Assembly: GCF_014138285.1 (NCBI RefSeq)
Contig: NZ_JACGXN010000001.1
Location: 361,314 to 425,313 of the forward strand
Source: Phyllobacterium myrsinacearum
GTDB lineage: Bacteria; Pseudomonadota; Alphaproteobacteria; Rhizobiales; Rhizobiaceae
DNA length: 64,000 nt
Direction: 5' to 3'
The translations under genes were made by a program, and so were the position numbers. How positions within the stretch are numbered: position 1 is the first letter of the stretch; every line of letters starts with the position of its first letter. Of the stretch, positions 51,940-59,903 are shown one piece after another. Under the pieces are notes generated by a model. That model ran no database searches. It was not told the DNA's origin and saw nothing but the letters and a program-made list of their open reading frames with translations.

Positions 51940-52482
51940 ATGCAACCAGAGACTCCCCGGCTTCGACTACGCCCCTGGCGTCCGCAAGATCGTGCGCCGT
52001 TCTTTGCACTCAACAGCGAACCTGCCGTCCGGCGTTACCTCATGCCGCTGACGCGCGAGGGTTCCGACGCCATGCTTGACCGCATCGATGCGCAGTTTGC
52101 CGAAAATGGCTGGGGGTTCTGGGCATTGGAAGAACGCCAGAGCGGTGCGTTGATTGGTATGTGCGGGCTCGCTCATATCCCCTGGAAAGCATTCTTTACC
52201 CCGGCGGTGGAAATTGGCTGGCGGCTTTCGACACCGTGGCAGGGCAAGGGCCTTGCCCGCGAAGCGGCGGAAGCCGTGCTGAATTACGGGTTCCAGACGC
52301 TGAAACTTGATCGCATCGTCAGCTTCACCACGCCCGCCAACACTGCATCCTGGGGCCTGATGCAACGGCTGGGCATGCACAAAACGGGCGAATTCGACCA
52401 TCCAAACTTGCCGAAAGACCATCCGCTGTGCCGCCATGTGCTCTATGAAATGAGTGCTCCGCCGGCAGGAGAAACGACATGA
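51940..52482 (+). CDS. GNAT family N-acetyltransferase (RimJ/RimL-like)
   Basis: 180 residues: MQPETPRLRLRPWRPQDRAP opens as in RimJ/RimL-type acetyltransferases. The acetyl-CoA loop is in STPWQGKGLAREAAEAVLNY, and DRIVSFTTPANTASWGLMQR with LGMHKTGEFDHP closes the fold. The start at 51940 is the first codon matching the family. The gene overlaps the next small gene by ATGA. It transfers acetyl to an amine, with target unknown. Confidence 0.9.
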   Translation: MQPETPRLRLRPWRPQDRAPFFALNSEPAVRRYLMPLTREGSDAMLDRIDAQFAENGWGFWALEERQSGALIGMCGLAHIPWKAFFTPAVEIGWRLSTPWQGKGLAREAAEAVLNYGFQTLKLDRIVSFTTPANTASWGLMQRLGMHKTGEFDHPNLPKDHPLCRHVLYEMSAPPAGETT

Positions 52483-52658
52483 GCAATGAACAGACCTGTC
52501 ATGTGAGCGTGCGGCAGAAGAACGATACGAGCTGGTACTACGTGCTTACGGTTGATGGTGAGGCTGGTCCGCAGATCGGCCCCTACAAGACCGAGCAGGA
52601 AGCGCAGGCCGCCGGCGAAAAAGAACTTGCCGATCTTGATCTCAGCACGGATGAATAG
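52479..52658 (+). CDS. Small conserved-type protein, 59 aa
   Basis: The ATG at 52479 overlaps the GNAT stop (ATGA), so it is translated by coupling. The translation begins MSNEQTCHVSVRQKNDTSWY and continues YVLTVDGEAGPQIGPYKTEQ, ending in an acidic tail. The layout resembles a small beta-sheet protein of the DUF1508-like type, but I cannot assign it. It is followed by the methyltransferase gene 40 bp on, in one apparent operon. Confidence 0.75.
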   Translation: MSNEQTCHVSVRQKNDTSWYYVLTVDGEAGPQIGPYKTEQEAQAAGEKELADLDLSTDE

Positions 52659-52698
52659 CCGGGAATACCGGCACGCCGCCCAACAGCAAGGATTGTCC

Positions 52699-53556
52699 AT
52701 GTCTGACCCTGAAGTCACCGAGTCTGAAACCGGAACGCCGGGTGTCTGGGACGACAGCCGGTCGCATAACTGGATTACTCTGCAAGGCCCGTTGGAGCGT
52801 ATGCTTGCGCCCATCGGTGAACAGGCGATCAAGGCTCTTGCGCCCCAAAAAGGTGAAACCTTTCTGGATGTTGGGTGCGGCTGCGGTCACACCGCACTGG
52901 CACTTGCCCGCGCGGTTGGTCCCGATGGCAGTGTGACGGGCGTTGATGTTTCTCCTTCCATGCTTGCCGCTGGTCGCAGCCACGCCTCAGATGAAGGCTT
53001 GGGTAACCTCCATTTCGTCGAGGCCAATGCTCAGACACATACGTTCGAACCCGCTCAGTTTGACGGGCTGTTCTCGCGCTTTGGCGTGATGTTCTTTGAT
53101 GATCCCGTTGCCGCGTTCACCAATCTGGGAAAGGCGCTGAAGCCTGGCGGACGACTTGCCTTCGCTTGCTGGCGGGACCGGCGAGAGGTTGAATGGTTCG
53201 AAATGCCGATTCAGGTTGCAAATGCCAACGGCGTTCCCGCACCCGATCTGCCGGGGACAGGTCCGGGTGCCTTTGCCTTCGCAAAGCCGGAGCGCCTTCA
53301 CAAGGTTCTTGCAGCGGCTGGCTTTACGGATATTGACGTTACCCCGCTCGATCTCAAGACCGGCGGCGGTGATAGCGATGAAGTCCTCAGCATTCTGCAC
53401 ATCGGCTTTGTCGGTGAACACATCAAGCAGTTCCCGGACAGGGAGGATGGCGCCTGGGACGCTGTGCGGCAGGCACTTGAGGCTTATCAAACGCCGGACG
53501 GTGTGTTCATCGGCACGGGCACATGGATCGTGACCGCCCGCCGCACGCAGGTGTGA
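52699..53556 (+). CDS. Class I SAM-dependent methyltransferase
   Basis: 285 residues. Motif I is TFLDVGCGCGHTALALARAV, motif II is GSVTGVDVSPSMLAAG, then FDGLFSRFGVMFFDDPVAAF and LKPGGRLAFACWRDRREVEW. This is the UbiE/MerA-like branch that methylates small molecules. ATG 52699 fits the family start (MSDPEVTESETGTPGVWDDS). Third gene of the GNAT/59-aa/methyltransferase run. Substrate unknown. Confidence 0.9.
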   Translation: MSDPEVTESETGTPGVWDDSRSHNWITLQGPLERMLAPIGEQAIKALAPQKGETFLDVGCGCGHTALALARAVGPDGSVTGVDVSPSMLAAGRSHASDEGLGNLHFVEANAQTHTFEPAQFDGLFSRFGVMFFDDPVAAFTNLGKALKPGGRLAFACWRDRREVEWFEMPIQVANANGVPAPDLPGTGPGAFAFAKPERLHKVLAAAGFTDIDVTPLDLKTGGGDSDEVLSILHIGFVGEHIKQFPDREDGAWDAVRQALEAYQTPDGVFIGTGTWIVTARRTQV

Positions 53557-53697
53557 ACGCCGCAGCTTTTGACATTGCCGCCTCTTTGGGCAAATTTCCT
53601 GTCCCCGCGATTCGAAAAGCAGACCTCACGGTTTGATTCCTCAACATCGCTGCCAAGGGCACTGTCCGTCGGCAGATATAGAAGGCCGACCCCATCC

Positions 53698-54087
53698 ATG
53701 AAAAAGCCAGCGCTCATGTTCGCGATCTTTGCCCTTTCCCTGCAATCCGCATCGGCGATGGACACGCGGATGGAGGCCGGTCTAGAGAAACTCGATCTGC
53801 AGACACGACTGGAACAGCGTTGCGATGTCGAAGCGATGGAACGCATCCGCAAGGATCAGAACGGCTATAATCCGGACAAGGTGCTCGCTTACGCTTTTGC
53901 TGACCCAAAGGTGGATCAGCATGCAATCAAGTCACGCGGGGCAGCCTTTCGCAGCCGCGGTGAATGGTATCATCTGGCGTTCAAATGCATGACGAACGAA
54001 GACAATATGGAAATTGTTGCCTTCAAATATCGCATTGGCGACAAGGTTCCCAAGAATGAGTGGAATCAGCATTATCTGGTTCCGTGA
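53698..54087 (+). CDS. DUF930 domain-containing secreted protein
   Basis: 129 residues: signal peptide MKKPALMFAIFALSLQSASA, then the DUF930 core LDLQTRLEQRCDVEAMERIR, YAFADPKVDQHAIKSRGAAF and GEWYHLAFKCMTNEDNMEIV, with two conserved Cys. A periplasmic protein found in Rhizobiales. Its function is not known. ATG 53698 gives the proper signal peptide. The frame extends upstream without features. Confidence 0.85.
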   Translation: MKKPALMFAIFALSLQSASAMDTRMEAGLEKLDLQTRLEQRCDVEAMERIRKDQNGYNPDKVLAYAFADPKVDQHAIKSRGAAFRSRGEWYHLAFKCMTNEDNMEIVAFKYRIGDKVPKNEWNQHYLVP

Positions 54088-54185
54088 GTCTTCAGACACT
54101 TTCTTGAATCTGGAAGCACCCGCGGAACAAATAGCCTGATCCGTCGTTTCAATCGTCGTGAATGTTCACAACGGAGGGAATTGAT

Positions 54186-54437
54186 ATGGGAACTGCAGGC
54201 GTGGGCTGGATTGCGGCCATTATTATCGGCGGCTTGGCCGGGTGGCTGGCGGAAATGTTCATGAAGAGCGACCACGGTATCTTCATGAATATCATTCTGG
54301 GTATTGTCGGCGCGGTCCTTGCCAATGCCATCCTGTCAGTGTTCGGCGTCATACTCACGGGCTGGATCGGCTATCTCATTGCCGGCTTTATCGGCGCCTG
54401 TATCCTGATCGCCGTCGGGCGCGCGGTTCGCCGCTGA
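54186..54437 (+). CDS. GlsB/YeaQ/YmgE family stress-response membrane protein
   Basis: 83 residues with three membrane helices and the family pattern: GWIAAIIIGGLAGWLAEMFM, GIFMNIILGIVGAVLANAIL, GWIGYLIAGFIGACILIAVG. ATG 54186 follows GGAGGG. Small inner-membrane protein of the transglycosylase-associated family, usually induced by stress. It has its own terminator. Confidence 0.92.
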   Translation: MGTAGVGWIAAIIIGGLAGWLAEMFMKSDHGIFMNIILGIVGAVLANAILSVFGVILTGWIGYLIAGFIGACILIAVGRAVRR

Positions 54438-54447
54438 TATTTTCCGG

Positions 54448-54469
54448 CCGGCTGCGTCACCGCAGCCGG
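54448..54469 (+). terminator. Terminator of the GlsB-type gene
   Basis: Perfect 9-bp stem CCGGCTGCG / CGCAGCCGG with a TCAC loop, followed by ACCGTTTTCC. Confidence 0.82.
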
Positions 54470-54487
54470 ACCGTTTTCCTCAGCATC

Positions 54488-54808
54488 TCAGCCGTTTACC
54501 GAAGCAACAACCCGGCACATTCCGTTGCGCGTGGTGCTTTCCGGCGCTACCCATTCCGGATGAATGATGAATACAACATCAATGCGGCTGCCCTTGCCCG
54601 ATTTACGGACGACCAAACGCAATTTTGGCGGAACGCTGGCTCCCGATCCCTCCTGAAAGGCAGAAACTGCTCCCAGCGATTTATCAACCGATACACCCGG
54701 GAAGCCTTCGACAGCCGCGCCCTGAGCGACGTTGGTCAAGGCCGTTTTAGGATCGAGCTTCGGGAGAATAATTCTTGTCGATCCAATGTTGGACATGCTT
54801 GCATTCAC
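54488..54808 (-). CDS. Possible small protein, 106 aa
   Basis: An open frame from GTG 54808 (ATG four codons later) to 54488. It has no Cys except one near the end and contains a basic beta-rich part (KLRLVVRKSGKGSRIDVVFI) and a C-terminal MCRVVASVNG. No ribosome site is clear and no family is recognised. It occupies an otherwise empty gap between the GlsB-type gene and the next gene, convergent with the first. Kept as tentative. Confidence 0.35.
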   Translation of the reverse strand: MNASMSNIGSTRIILPKLDPKTALTNVAQGAAVEGFPGVSVDKSLGAVSAFQEGSGASVPPKLRLVVRKSGKGSRIDVVFIIHPEWVAPESTTRNGMCRVVASVNG

Positions 54809-54856
54809 AGCAGCGACACGATTGATTAGCTCGGTAAACGTTTGCAGGGGACAAAC

Positions 54857-55351
54857 ATGAGTTTGTTGGCATGGACCGATGAACGCTGGTACACGCTGCG
54901 CAGCGGGTATCGTGACCTCTACAATCCATCCGAGGCACTTCAGGCGCTGGAGCAGGGTGATTTCACCCTCGCCTGGGAGGAATTATGGGACAACCTGCTG
55001 TACAAGCGGGATGTGGATACGGCCGCCTATGCCTCCGTTCCCGAGATTGTCCGGATCGCCTGGCAGCTCAAGCTCAACGACTGGAACGCTTTTGCCCTTG
55101 TTGCAACCATTGAAGAAGCGCGGCTGAACAACGATCGCAATCCGCCGGTTCCGGACTGGCTGATGGACGACTATGAACGGGCATGGATCGACATGGCCAC
55201 ACTCGCGTTGCAAATCTATCCGAAAGCCGAAGATCCTGCGTTGGTGACGAGCCTCTTGTCTGTCCTCGCCTTTGCCAAGGGAAAGACGTCGATTGGCACG
55301 TTTGCAATCAATCTGACTGAGGATGCGCAGAACGATCTGCTGGAATCGTAA
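54857..55351 (+). CDS. Hypothetical protein, 164 aa
   Basis: ATG 54857 follows AGGGGA. Soluble, acidic and helical, with MSLLAWTDERWYTLRSGYRD at the start, an EELWDNLLYKRDVDTAAYAS block and SVPEIVRIAWQLKLNDWNAF. The spacing suggests a HEAT/ARM-like helical repeat. No signal peptide and no catalytic motif. Similar unnamed proteins occur in proteobacteria, but the function is unknown. Confidence 0.75.
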   Translation: MSLLAWTDERWYTLRSGYRDLYNPSEALQALEQGDFTLAWEELWDNLLYKRDVDTAAYASVPEIVRIAWQLKLNDWNAFALVATIEEARLNNDRNPPVPDWLMDDYERAWIDMATLALQIYPKAEDPALVTSLLSVLAFAKGKTSIGTFAINLTEDAQNDLLES

Positions 55352-55482
55352 ATTCGGAGGAATTCCGGAGCCGCATCAAAAATGGCGGCCATACCGGTCC
55401 ATCCGGGGCAGTGTCATAAGCCGCCGTTAACCATGAAATGACACACTCTGGCCACAAGACATGTAGCCACGAGGGACGTTCG

Positions 55483-55983
55483 ATGCTTATCACTCGCCTG
55501 AGCAAAACCGCTTTTGTCGCGGCAATCGCCTTCTTCGCCACCCTGGTGGCCTTTGGCAATATCACCGATTACGGCTCCAACTTTGCCTTTGTCCAGCATG
55601 TGCTGCTGATGGATACGATCTTCCCGGATGCGACCATCAAATACCGGGCGATAAATAGCCCGGCACTACACAACGCCTTCTATATACTGATCATCGCAGC
55701 CGAGACTCTGACAGCTGTGCTTTGCTGGATCGGTACTTTCAACATGATCGGCCGCGTGGGCGGCGATGCCCGCGCATTCAACCGGTCGAAGAAATGGGCC
55801 ATTGGCGGTCTCGCGCTTGGCTTTCTGGTCTGGCAGGTGGCGTTTCTTTCGATCGGTGGCGAATGGTTCGGAATGTGGATGTCGCAGACCTGGAATGGCA
55901 TCGAATCAGCATTCCGCTTTTTCATCACGATCATCGCCGTGCTGATCTTCGTGACCATGCCGGATGGCGAAACCACGGACTAG
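55483..55983 (+). CDS. DUF2165 family integral membrane protein
   Basis: 166 residues with four membrane helices: FVAAIAFFATLVAFGNITDY, NAFYILIIAAETLTAVLCWI, WAIGGLALGFLVWQVAFLSI and AFRFFITIIAVLIFVTMPDG. The DYGSNFAFVQHVLLMDTIFP block after helix 1 is diagnostic of DUF2165. ATG 55483 has GAGGGA upstream; the in-frame ATG at 55438 adds a non-conserved tail. Function unknown. Confidence 0.88.
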   Translation: MLITRLSKTAFVAAIAFFATLVAFGNITDYGSNFAFVQHVLLMDTIFPDATIKYRAINSPALHNAFYILIIAAETLTAVLCWIGTFNMIGRVGGDARAFNRSKKWAIGGLALGFLVWQVAFLSIGGEWFGMWMSQTWNGIESAFRFFITIIAVLIFVTMPDGETTD

Positions 55984-56083
55984 AAGATCGGATTTGCCGC
56001 CGCGAAACCTAAAATTTTTGTAATGCCGGAACAGAGCTTGCGGTCCATGTATTGTGTCATGGTCAACAGCTCAGAGGATTGAA

Positions 56084-56329
56084 ATGAAAAACCTGATCAT
56101 CGCCACCGCGATTGCCCTCACATCAATTGTGGCTTTCAACGCCCCGTCGCAGGCGGCCCCGTTCTCCGGAACACTGGCACAAAGCGCTGAAACCGTTCGT
56201 CAGAACGTCGATTACCGGCCGGGTTACCGTCATCACAATCGCAAGGCGAATCGCCACTGCTTTGTCCGGACCGAACGCCACCGTGTTCATGGCCGGATCA
56301 TCGTCAAGAAGGTTCGTGTCTGCCGCTAG
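56084..56329 (+). CDS. Small secreted basic protein
   Basis: 81 residues: signal peptide MKNLIIATAIALTSIVAFNA ending near SQA-APF, then an Arg/His-rich tail (GYRHHNRKANRHCFVRTERH) with two Cys. AGAGGA precedes ATG 56084. Similar in style to other small Arg-rich periplasmic proteins of the window. Function unknown. It ends with a strong terminator. Confidence 0.72.
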   Translation: MKNLIIATAIALTSIVAFNAPSQAAPFSGTLAQSAETVRQNVDYRPGYRHHNRKANRHCFVRTERHRVHGRIIVKKVRVCR

Positions 56330-56346
56330 TATCCGGCAATAAACCG

Positions 56347-56379
56347 AAGCCCGGCATATCAATACTGCCGGGCTTTTTT
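56347..56379 (+). terminator. Rho-independent terminator
   Basis: Perfect 10-bp stem AAGCCCGGCA / TGCCGGGCTT with a 9-base loop and a run of six T, 18 bp past the small basic protein gene. Confidence 0.93.
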
Positions 56380-56490
56380 ACGTCTGAACTGTATTTTGTT
56401 GGGATAGCCGTGTTAGAAATTTGACCGCTCACCCGATTGCTGCCAAAAAACCAGTCCACTGTTACGTCAACGTCACAATGGAGATGCTTG

Positions 56491-56631
56491 ATGAGACACA
56501 AATGCCTTGTGATCGGCGTACTTGTCGTTCTGTTTGCCCTTCTAGGCACCCTCACCCTGTTTTCCAGAAAAGACTCAAGGCCTGGACAAATACCGCAGCA
56601 CTCCCTTCAGGATCCGCTGCGTACTCCCTGA
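56491..56631 (+). CDS. Small single-pass membrane protein, 46 aa
   Basis: ATG 56491 with GGAG seven bases upstream. The protein has a hydrophobic helix (CLVIGVLVVLFALLGTLTLF) and a polar tail rich in Pro and Gln. It lies 4 bp ahead of the next membrane protein gene, so the two are probably co-translated. Family unknown. Confidence 0.6.
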   Translation: MRHKCLVIGVLVVLFALLGTLTLFSRKDSRPGQIPQHSLQDPLRTP

Positions 56632-56635
56632 AACA

Positions 56636-56986
56636 ATGGCGCCCATGACAAGCATTCGTCTGAAATGGCTGGGATATGTCATACTTGTTGCGGTGATGCC
56701 GCTGGCCTTTCTGGCGGCCACGCTGCCGGTCAATGAATATAAGGCGCAAGGGATCGACGGCGTGGATTGCGACGGTCCGCTTCAGGTGCTTTTCTTTACC
56801 GTACCAATCCTGTTTGTGTACGGCACGGGTCTGGTCCTGAATGTGCGGGCTCTGCAAAAACCGGTCAATCTGGCTGTGGCGATAATATGTTTCGGCATGT
56901 GTCTGTTCGTCGGACTGAATGTGGCAGCGGCAGTACGCGAGCAGCAGCAGAAGAGCACAGTCGAAACCTGCAGCCGCGGGCTGTGA
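56636..56986 (+). CDS. Membrane protein of unknown function, 116 aa
   Basis: Three membrane helices (GYVILVAVMPLAFLAATLPV, VLFFTVPILFVYGTGLVLNV and LAVAIICFGMCLFVGLNVAA) with a periplasmic loop holding one Cys (GIDGVDCDGPLQ) and a C-terminal Cys. ATG 56636 is four bases after the preceding stop. No family recognised. Confidence 0.65.
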   Translation: MAPMTSIRLKWLGYVILVAVMPLAFLAATLPVNEYKAQGIDGVDCDGPLQVLFFTVPILFVYGTGLVLNVRALQKPVNLAVAIICFGMCLFVGLNVAAAVREQQQKSTVETCSRGL

Positions 56987-57071
56987 GCGCAGCTCAAGCC
57001 ACTTGCTTTCCAGCCACGGACGCGATTGGATTGATAACCGACGACCGCAATATCAATCAGGAAGATGACAA

Positions 57072-57386
57072 GTGGCATTCCAGTGCGATCTCCCCGCAAT
57101 ACCGACCGTTCAGCAGGATGACGACACCGTCCGTATAACCCGCTGGGATTTTCAACCGGGTGCGGTCACGGGCTGGCACGAGCATGGATGGCCCTACTTT
57201 GTTGTCATGCTCATGGATGGAACCCTGCGGATTCACAATGGAACCGATATAACCGATGTTCCTCTTGTTGCCGGCCAATCCTATCAGCGCCCGTCGGGTA
57301 TCAGGCATGACGTCATGAACGGTTCGCCACACCCGATAGCCTTTGTCGAGATTGAGATCAAAAAGCCCGAAGCGCTTGTCGCCTAG
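57072..57386 (+). CDS. Small cupin domain protein
   Basis: 104 residues, one cupin barrel: RITRWDFQPGAVTGWHEHGW carries the first motif (HxH with Gly), then PYFVVMLMDGTLRIHNG, and the second motif lies in YQRPSGIRHDVMNGSPHPIA. The His residues could bind one metal. Start at GTG 57072. The stop codon TAG (57384-57386) lies within the CTAG end of repeat copy D, so the C-terminus is set by that element. Substrate unknown. Confidence 0.82.
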   Translation: MAFQCDLPAIPTVQQDDDTVRITRWDFQPGAVTGWHEHGWPYFVVMLMDGTLRIHNGTDITDVPLVAGQSYQRPSGIRHDVMNGSPHPIAFVEIEIKKPEALVA

Positions 57387-57456
57387 CGGAACGAATTTGA
57401 TATTTGCATCCCATTAGACATTACGCAGGACATGCGAATGGCGGAATTGGACCGCC
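57383..57456. repeat. Palindromic repeat element, copy D (degenerate)
   Basis: CTAGCGGAACGAATTTGATA... matches the left arm and loop of copy A with few changes (40 of 44 bases by eye). The right arm (GCGAATGGCGGAATTGGACCGCC) has decayed further. The CTAG end provides the cupin gene stop. Confidence 0.8.
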
Positions 57457-57522
57457 AGGCGGAACTTCGGCTGATCTTCACTGTTAACCGTAATGGCCAT
57501 TTGATTCCAATGGAGACGCACC

Positions 57523-57885
57523 ATGAAAGTGGATGGTTCATGCCATTGCGGCAAGATCAAATTCGAAGCAGAGATAAATCCCGATTCGGTCACGATATGC
57601 CATTGTACCGATTGCCAGAGACTGACCGGAACAGCATTCCGCGTTAGCGTTCCCGCAACAGCAAGCAGCCTGCATTTCATCTCCGGCGAGCCCAGAACCT
57701 ACAGAAAAACGGCCGATAGCGGCAGGCAGCGGGTGCAGGGGTTTTGCGCCGATTGCGGCACGCCGATCTATTCCACCAGCACCGACCCGCATCCCTCTCG
57801 CTATGGTCTGCGCGTGGGGTGTCTGTCCCAGCGCACCCAGCTTGCACCCCGGCAGGAGGTATGGCTGCGATCTGCCCTTCCCTAG
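57523..57885 (+). CDS. GFA/CENP-V fold zinc protein
   Basis: 120 residues with the zinc ligands of the GFA family: CHCG at residues 7-10 (DGSCHCGKIKFEAEI), CHCTDCQRLTGTAFRV and FCADCGTPIYSTS. The fold is that of the glutathione-dependent formaldehyde-activating family, though most members are not shown to have that activity. A second GFA gene lies 1.5 kb downstream. Confidence 0.9.
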   Translation: MKVDGSCHCGKIKFEAEINPDSVTICHCTDCQRLTGTAFRVSVPATASSLHFISGEPRTYRKTADSGRQRVQGFCADCGTPIYSTSTDPHPSRYGLRVGCLSQRTQLAPRQEVWLRSALP

Positions 57886-58027
57886 TTGCCGGCGATGCCT
57901 TGCGAAATGTCCTTTGACCAGGAGGATGACTAACAGGTTATCCACAGCGGAGGTTTTTCAGTGCTTGGCATTACTGCCGTTTGCCGTAAAATCGGGGCTG
58001 CAAGTCAATAAGCACCAGGAGCAGACC

Positions 58028-58258
58028 GTGATCGATCCATCTGATGTCAATCGTGACGCAGAAACAATCGTACTCACCCTCGACGATAATCTGGCTTCGA
58101 CCGAGCACAAATATCCAAGTGTTGATCACGCGTGCATGGCAATCCCCCAGCTTCGGGATATATCCAGAATCTACATCAATGGTGATACACCCGTCGAGGC
58201 TACCGAATTCGTGCAACTGTGCGCCATACTAGACAAAGGGCCGGGCATTCGGTCCTGA
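58028..58258 (+). CDS. Hypothetical protein, 76 aa
   Basis: GTG 58028 is preceded by AGGAG six bases upstream. The frame also extends upstream to 57803 and an ATG at 57929, but those parts overlap the GFA gene or lack a site. Acidic soluble protein with LTLDDNLASTEHKYPSVDHA and RIYINGDTPVEATEFVQLCA. No family recognised. It ends at a small hairpin. Confidence 0.6.
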   Translation: MIDPSDVNRDAETIVLTLDDNLASTEHKYPSVDHACMAIPQLRDISRIYINGDTPVEATEFVQLCAILDKGPGIRS

Positions 58259-58265
58259 CGGCATT

Positions 58266-58290
58266 CTGCCGGTTTGATTCAATCCGGCAG
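58266..58290 (+). terminator. Hairpin after the 76-aa gene
   Basis: Perfect 7-bp stem CTGCCGG / CCGGCAG with an 11-base loop and a short T run (ATTTT) after it. A weak terminator. Confidence 0.6.
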
Positions 58291-58538
58291 CAGATTTTGG
58301 CGAGCACGTTTCAATTATGTTTCAATAGAGCATGTTTTCAAGCGTATCGGCAGCAGATCACGGACCTTCCATAAAGACCTGCACCAAAATACCAGACACG
58401 ATTGATAACGAAGCGGGGAGAATTGTGACTGCGAAGATACGCTCTATAGTTGAATTTTACTGGTGTTCCGTTGGAATTTAAGGAACCATTCGTCATTGAA
58501 CTTGTTTGCGTCAAATAGAGACGTTCGGAGTAAATGCG

Positions 58539-58916
58539 ATGTCTATCAAATCTTTTGTTGTCGCTGCAGTAATTGGGATTTCGGGCCTCGCCCTGTCAGG
58601 GTGCGTCGAAGGCAGTGGTTCCTATTATGAGGGATATGGCGGCTACGGTAATTATTATGGTGGTTATGGCGGGATTTATCAGTCGACCTTTTACGACGGT
58701 CCCCGTTATGGACGAAATTATTACCGGAGGGACTACAACCGGCGCGATTATGGCCGCCGCCACTGGAACCGGCGTGACAACGGTGTCATCGGCCGACCAG
58801 ATCGCGGTAATCGTCCCGGCTGGAGCGGACGTCCGCGTTCCGAATGGAGAGGCTCGGAAGGTCGTCGTCTGTATCTGAGATCGAATGAGGGTGGAACCGG
58901 CCGGTCGCATCAGTAA
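58539..58916 (+). CDS. Small lipoprotein rich in Gly, Tyr and Arg
   Basis: 125 residues. A lipoprotein leader with lipobox LSGC (SFVVAAVIGISGLALSGC) is followed by a Gly/Tyr block (YYEGYGGYGNYYGGYGG), then an Arg/Tyr/Asp block (RRDYNRRDYGRRHWNRRD) and a basic tail. CGGAG lies ahead of ATG 58539. Low-complexity envelope protein, similar in style to the Asp-Arg-Arg protein at 18.7-19.0 kb. Function unknown. Confidence 0.75.
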   Translation: MSIKSFVVAAVIGISGLALSGCVEGSGSYYEGYGGYGNYYGGYGGIYQSTFYDGPRYGRNYYRRDYNRRDYGRRHWNRRDNGVIGRPDRGNRPGWSGRPRSEWRGSEGRRLYLRSNEGGTGRSHQ

Positions 58917-59016
58917 GTCGCATCAGTAACCAGCTGGTAGCTGCGCCAGAAACTCACAGTACCACCCTGTTGCCCAGGTGCGCGCAACAGGGATCATGTT
59001 GTCTGGGAGCAAGACC

Positions 59017-59322
59017 ATGGCCTGGTATGTTTATGTCGCGCATTTTTTCGCCGGAGCATTCTTGGCCAATGCCGTGCCGCATCTTGTTTCCGGTGTCAGT
59101 GGCAGATCTTTTCGCACCCCCTTCGTTCGACTGCATGGCGGCACGGTAAGTTCCGCAACCACGAATATCGTGTGGGGATGGGTCAATCTCGCCCTCGCCT
59201 ATGTTCTGCTGGGCGGCGTTGGCCCATTCGCTTTTTCCGTCCTGCCGGACATACTAGTCACCGCTGCAGGTGGATTTGCGATGATGCTCCTGCTCTCTCG
59301 CATTTTTGCCAAAAGGTCTTAG
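59017..59322 (+). CDS. Small integral membrane protein
   Basis: 101 residues with three membrane segments: VYVAHFFAGAFLANAVPHLV, NIVWGWVNLALAYVLLGGVG and FSVLPDILVTAAGGFAMMLL. GGGAG lies before ATG 59017. The ANAVPHLVSGVSGRSFRTPF block recurs in unnamed alphaproteobacterial membrane proteins. Function unknown. It is followed 17 bp on by a GFA gene. Confidence 0.75.
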   Translation: MAWYVYVAHFFAGAFLANAVPHLVSGVSGRSFRTPFVRLHGGTVSSATTNIVWGWVNLALAYVLLGGVGPFAFSVLPDILVTAAGGFAMMLLLSRIFAKRS

Positions 59323-59339
59323 AAATTACGGAGGAACCG

Positions 59340-59699
59340 ATGATCGAAGCATCCTGTCATTGCGGCGCCATCCGTCTGGAACTTGCCGAACGCCCCGCCG
59401 TCCTCCAATCCTGCAACTGCTCTATCTGCCGGCGGATCGGCGGTCCCTGGGCTTATTATCATCCGAAACAGGTCGCCTTTGCCAAGGGAGCCGGAACCAC
59501 CGTCGGCTACATACAGGGCGACCGCACCTTGGAGATGCATCATTGCCCGACCTGCGGCTGTGTGACCCACTGGGAAAGCACTGACAAGGAGAATGCCGAC
59601 CGCATGGGCATCAATGCCGGGTTGATAGACCCCGCAGATATTGAAGGGCTGCCGCTTCGTCACTTCGACGGCGCCGACACCTGGACCTATCTCGACTAG
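59340..59699 (+). CDS. GFA/CENP-V fold zinc protein, second copy
   Basis: 119 residues with the zinc pattern IEASCHCGAIRLEL, QSCNCSICRRIGGPWAYYHP and HHCPTCGCVTHWEST. The TCGCVTHWE motif and NAGLIDP segment differ from the first GFA gene, so the two are not recent duplicates. GGAGGAACCG precedes ATG 59340. Probably in an operon with the small membrane protein. Confidence 0.9.
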   Translation: MIEASCHCGAIRLELAERPAVLQSCNCSICRRIGGPWAYYHPKQVAFAKGAGTTVGYIQGDRTLEMHHCPTCGCVTHWESTDKENADRMGINAGLIDPADIEGLPLRHFDGADTWTYLD

Positions 59700-59903
59700 C
59701 TGAAGAGGATCACCGCGCCCAATATCGTGGCGCTACATATTTTGTTTTATTGCGAAGCAGCATAACACCCCCTAAAGTTGGGAGAAAATATCGGGCTATG
59801 CGCGGTTTGCGTCATTCTGGCCCGAAAACCAACAGTTACGCCGGTTTTCTGCCGAAATGATCTTATGCGGCGGAAAGTTGGCGCGATTCGACCGGGAGTA
59901 AGC

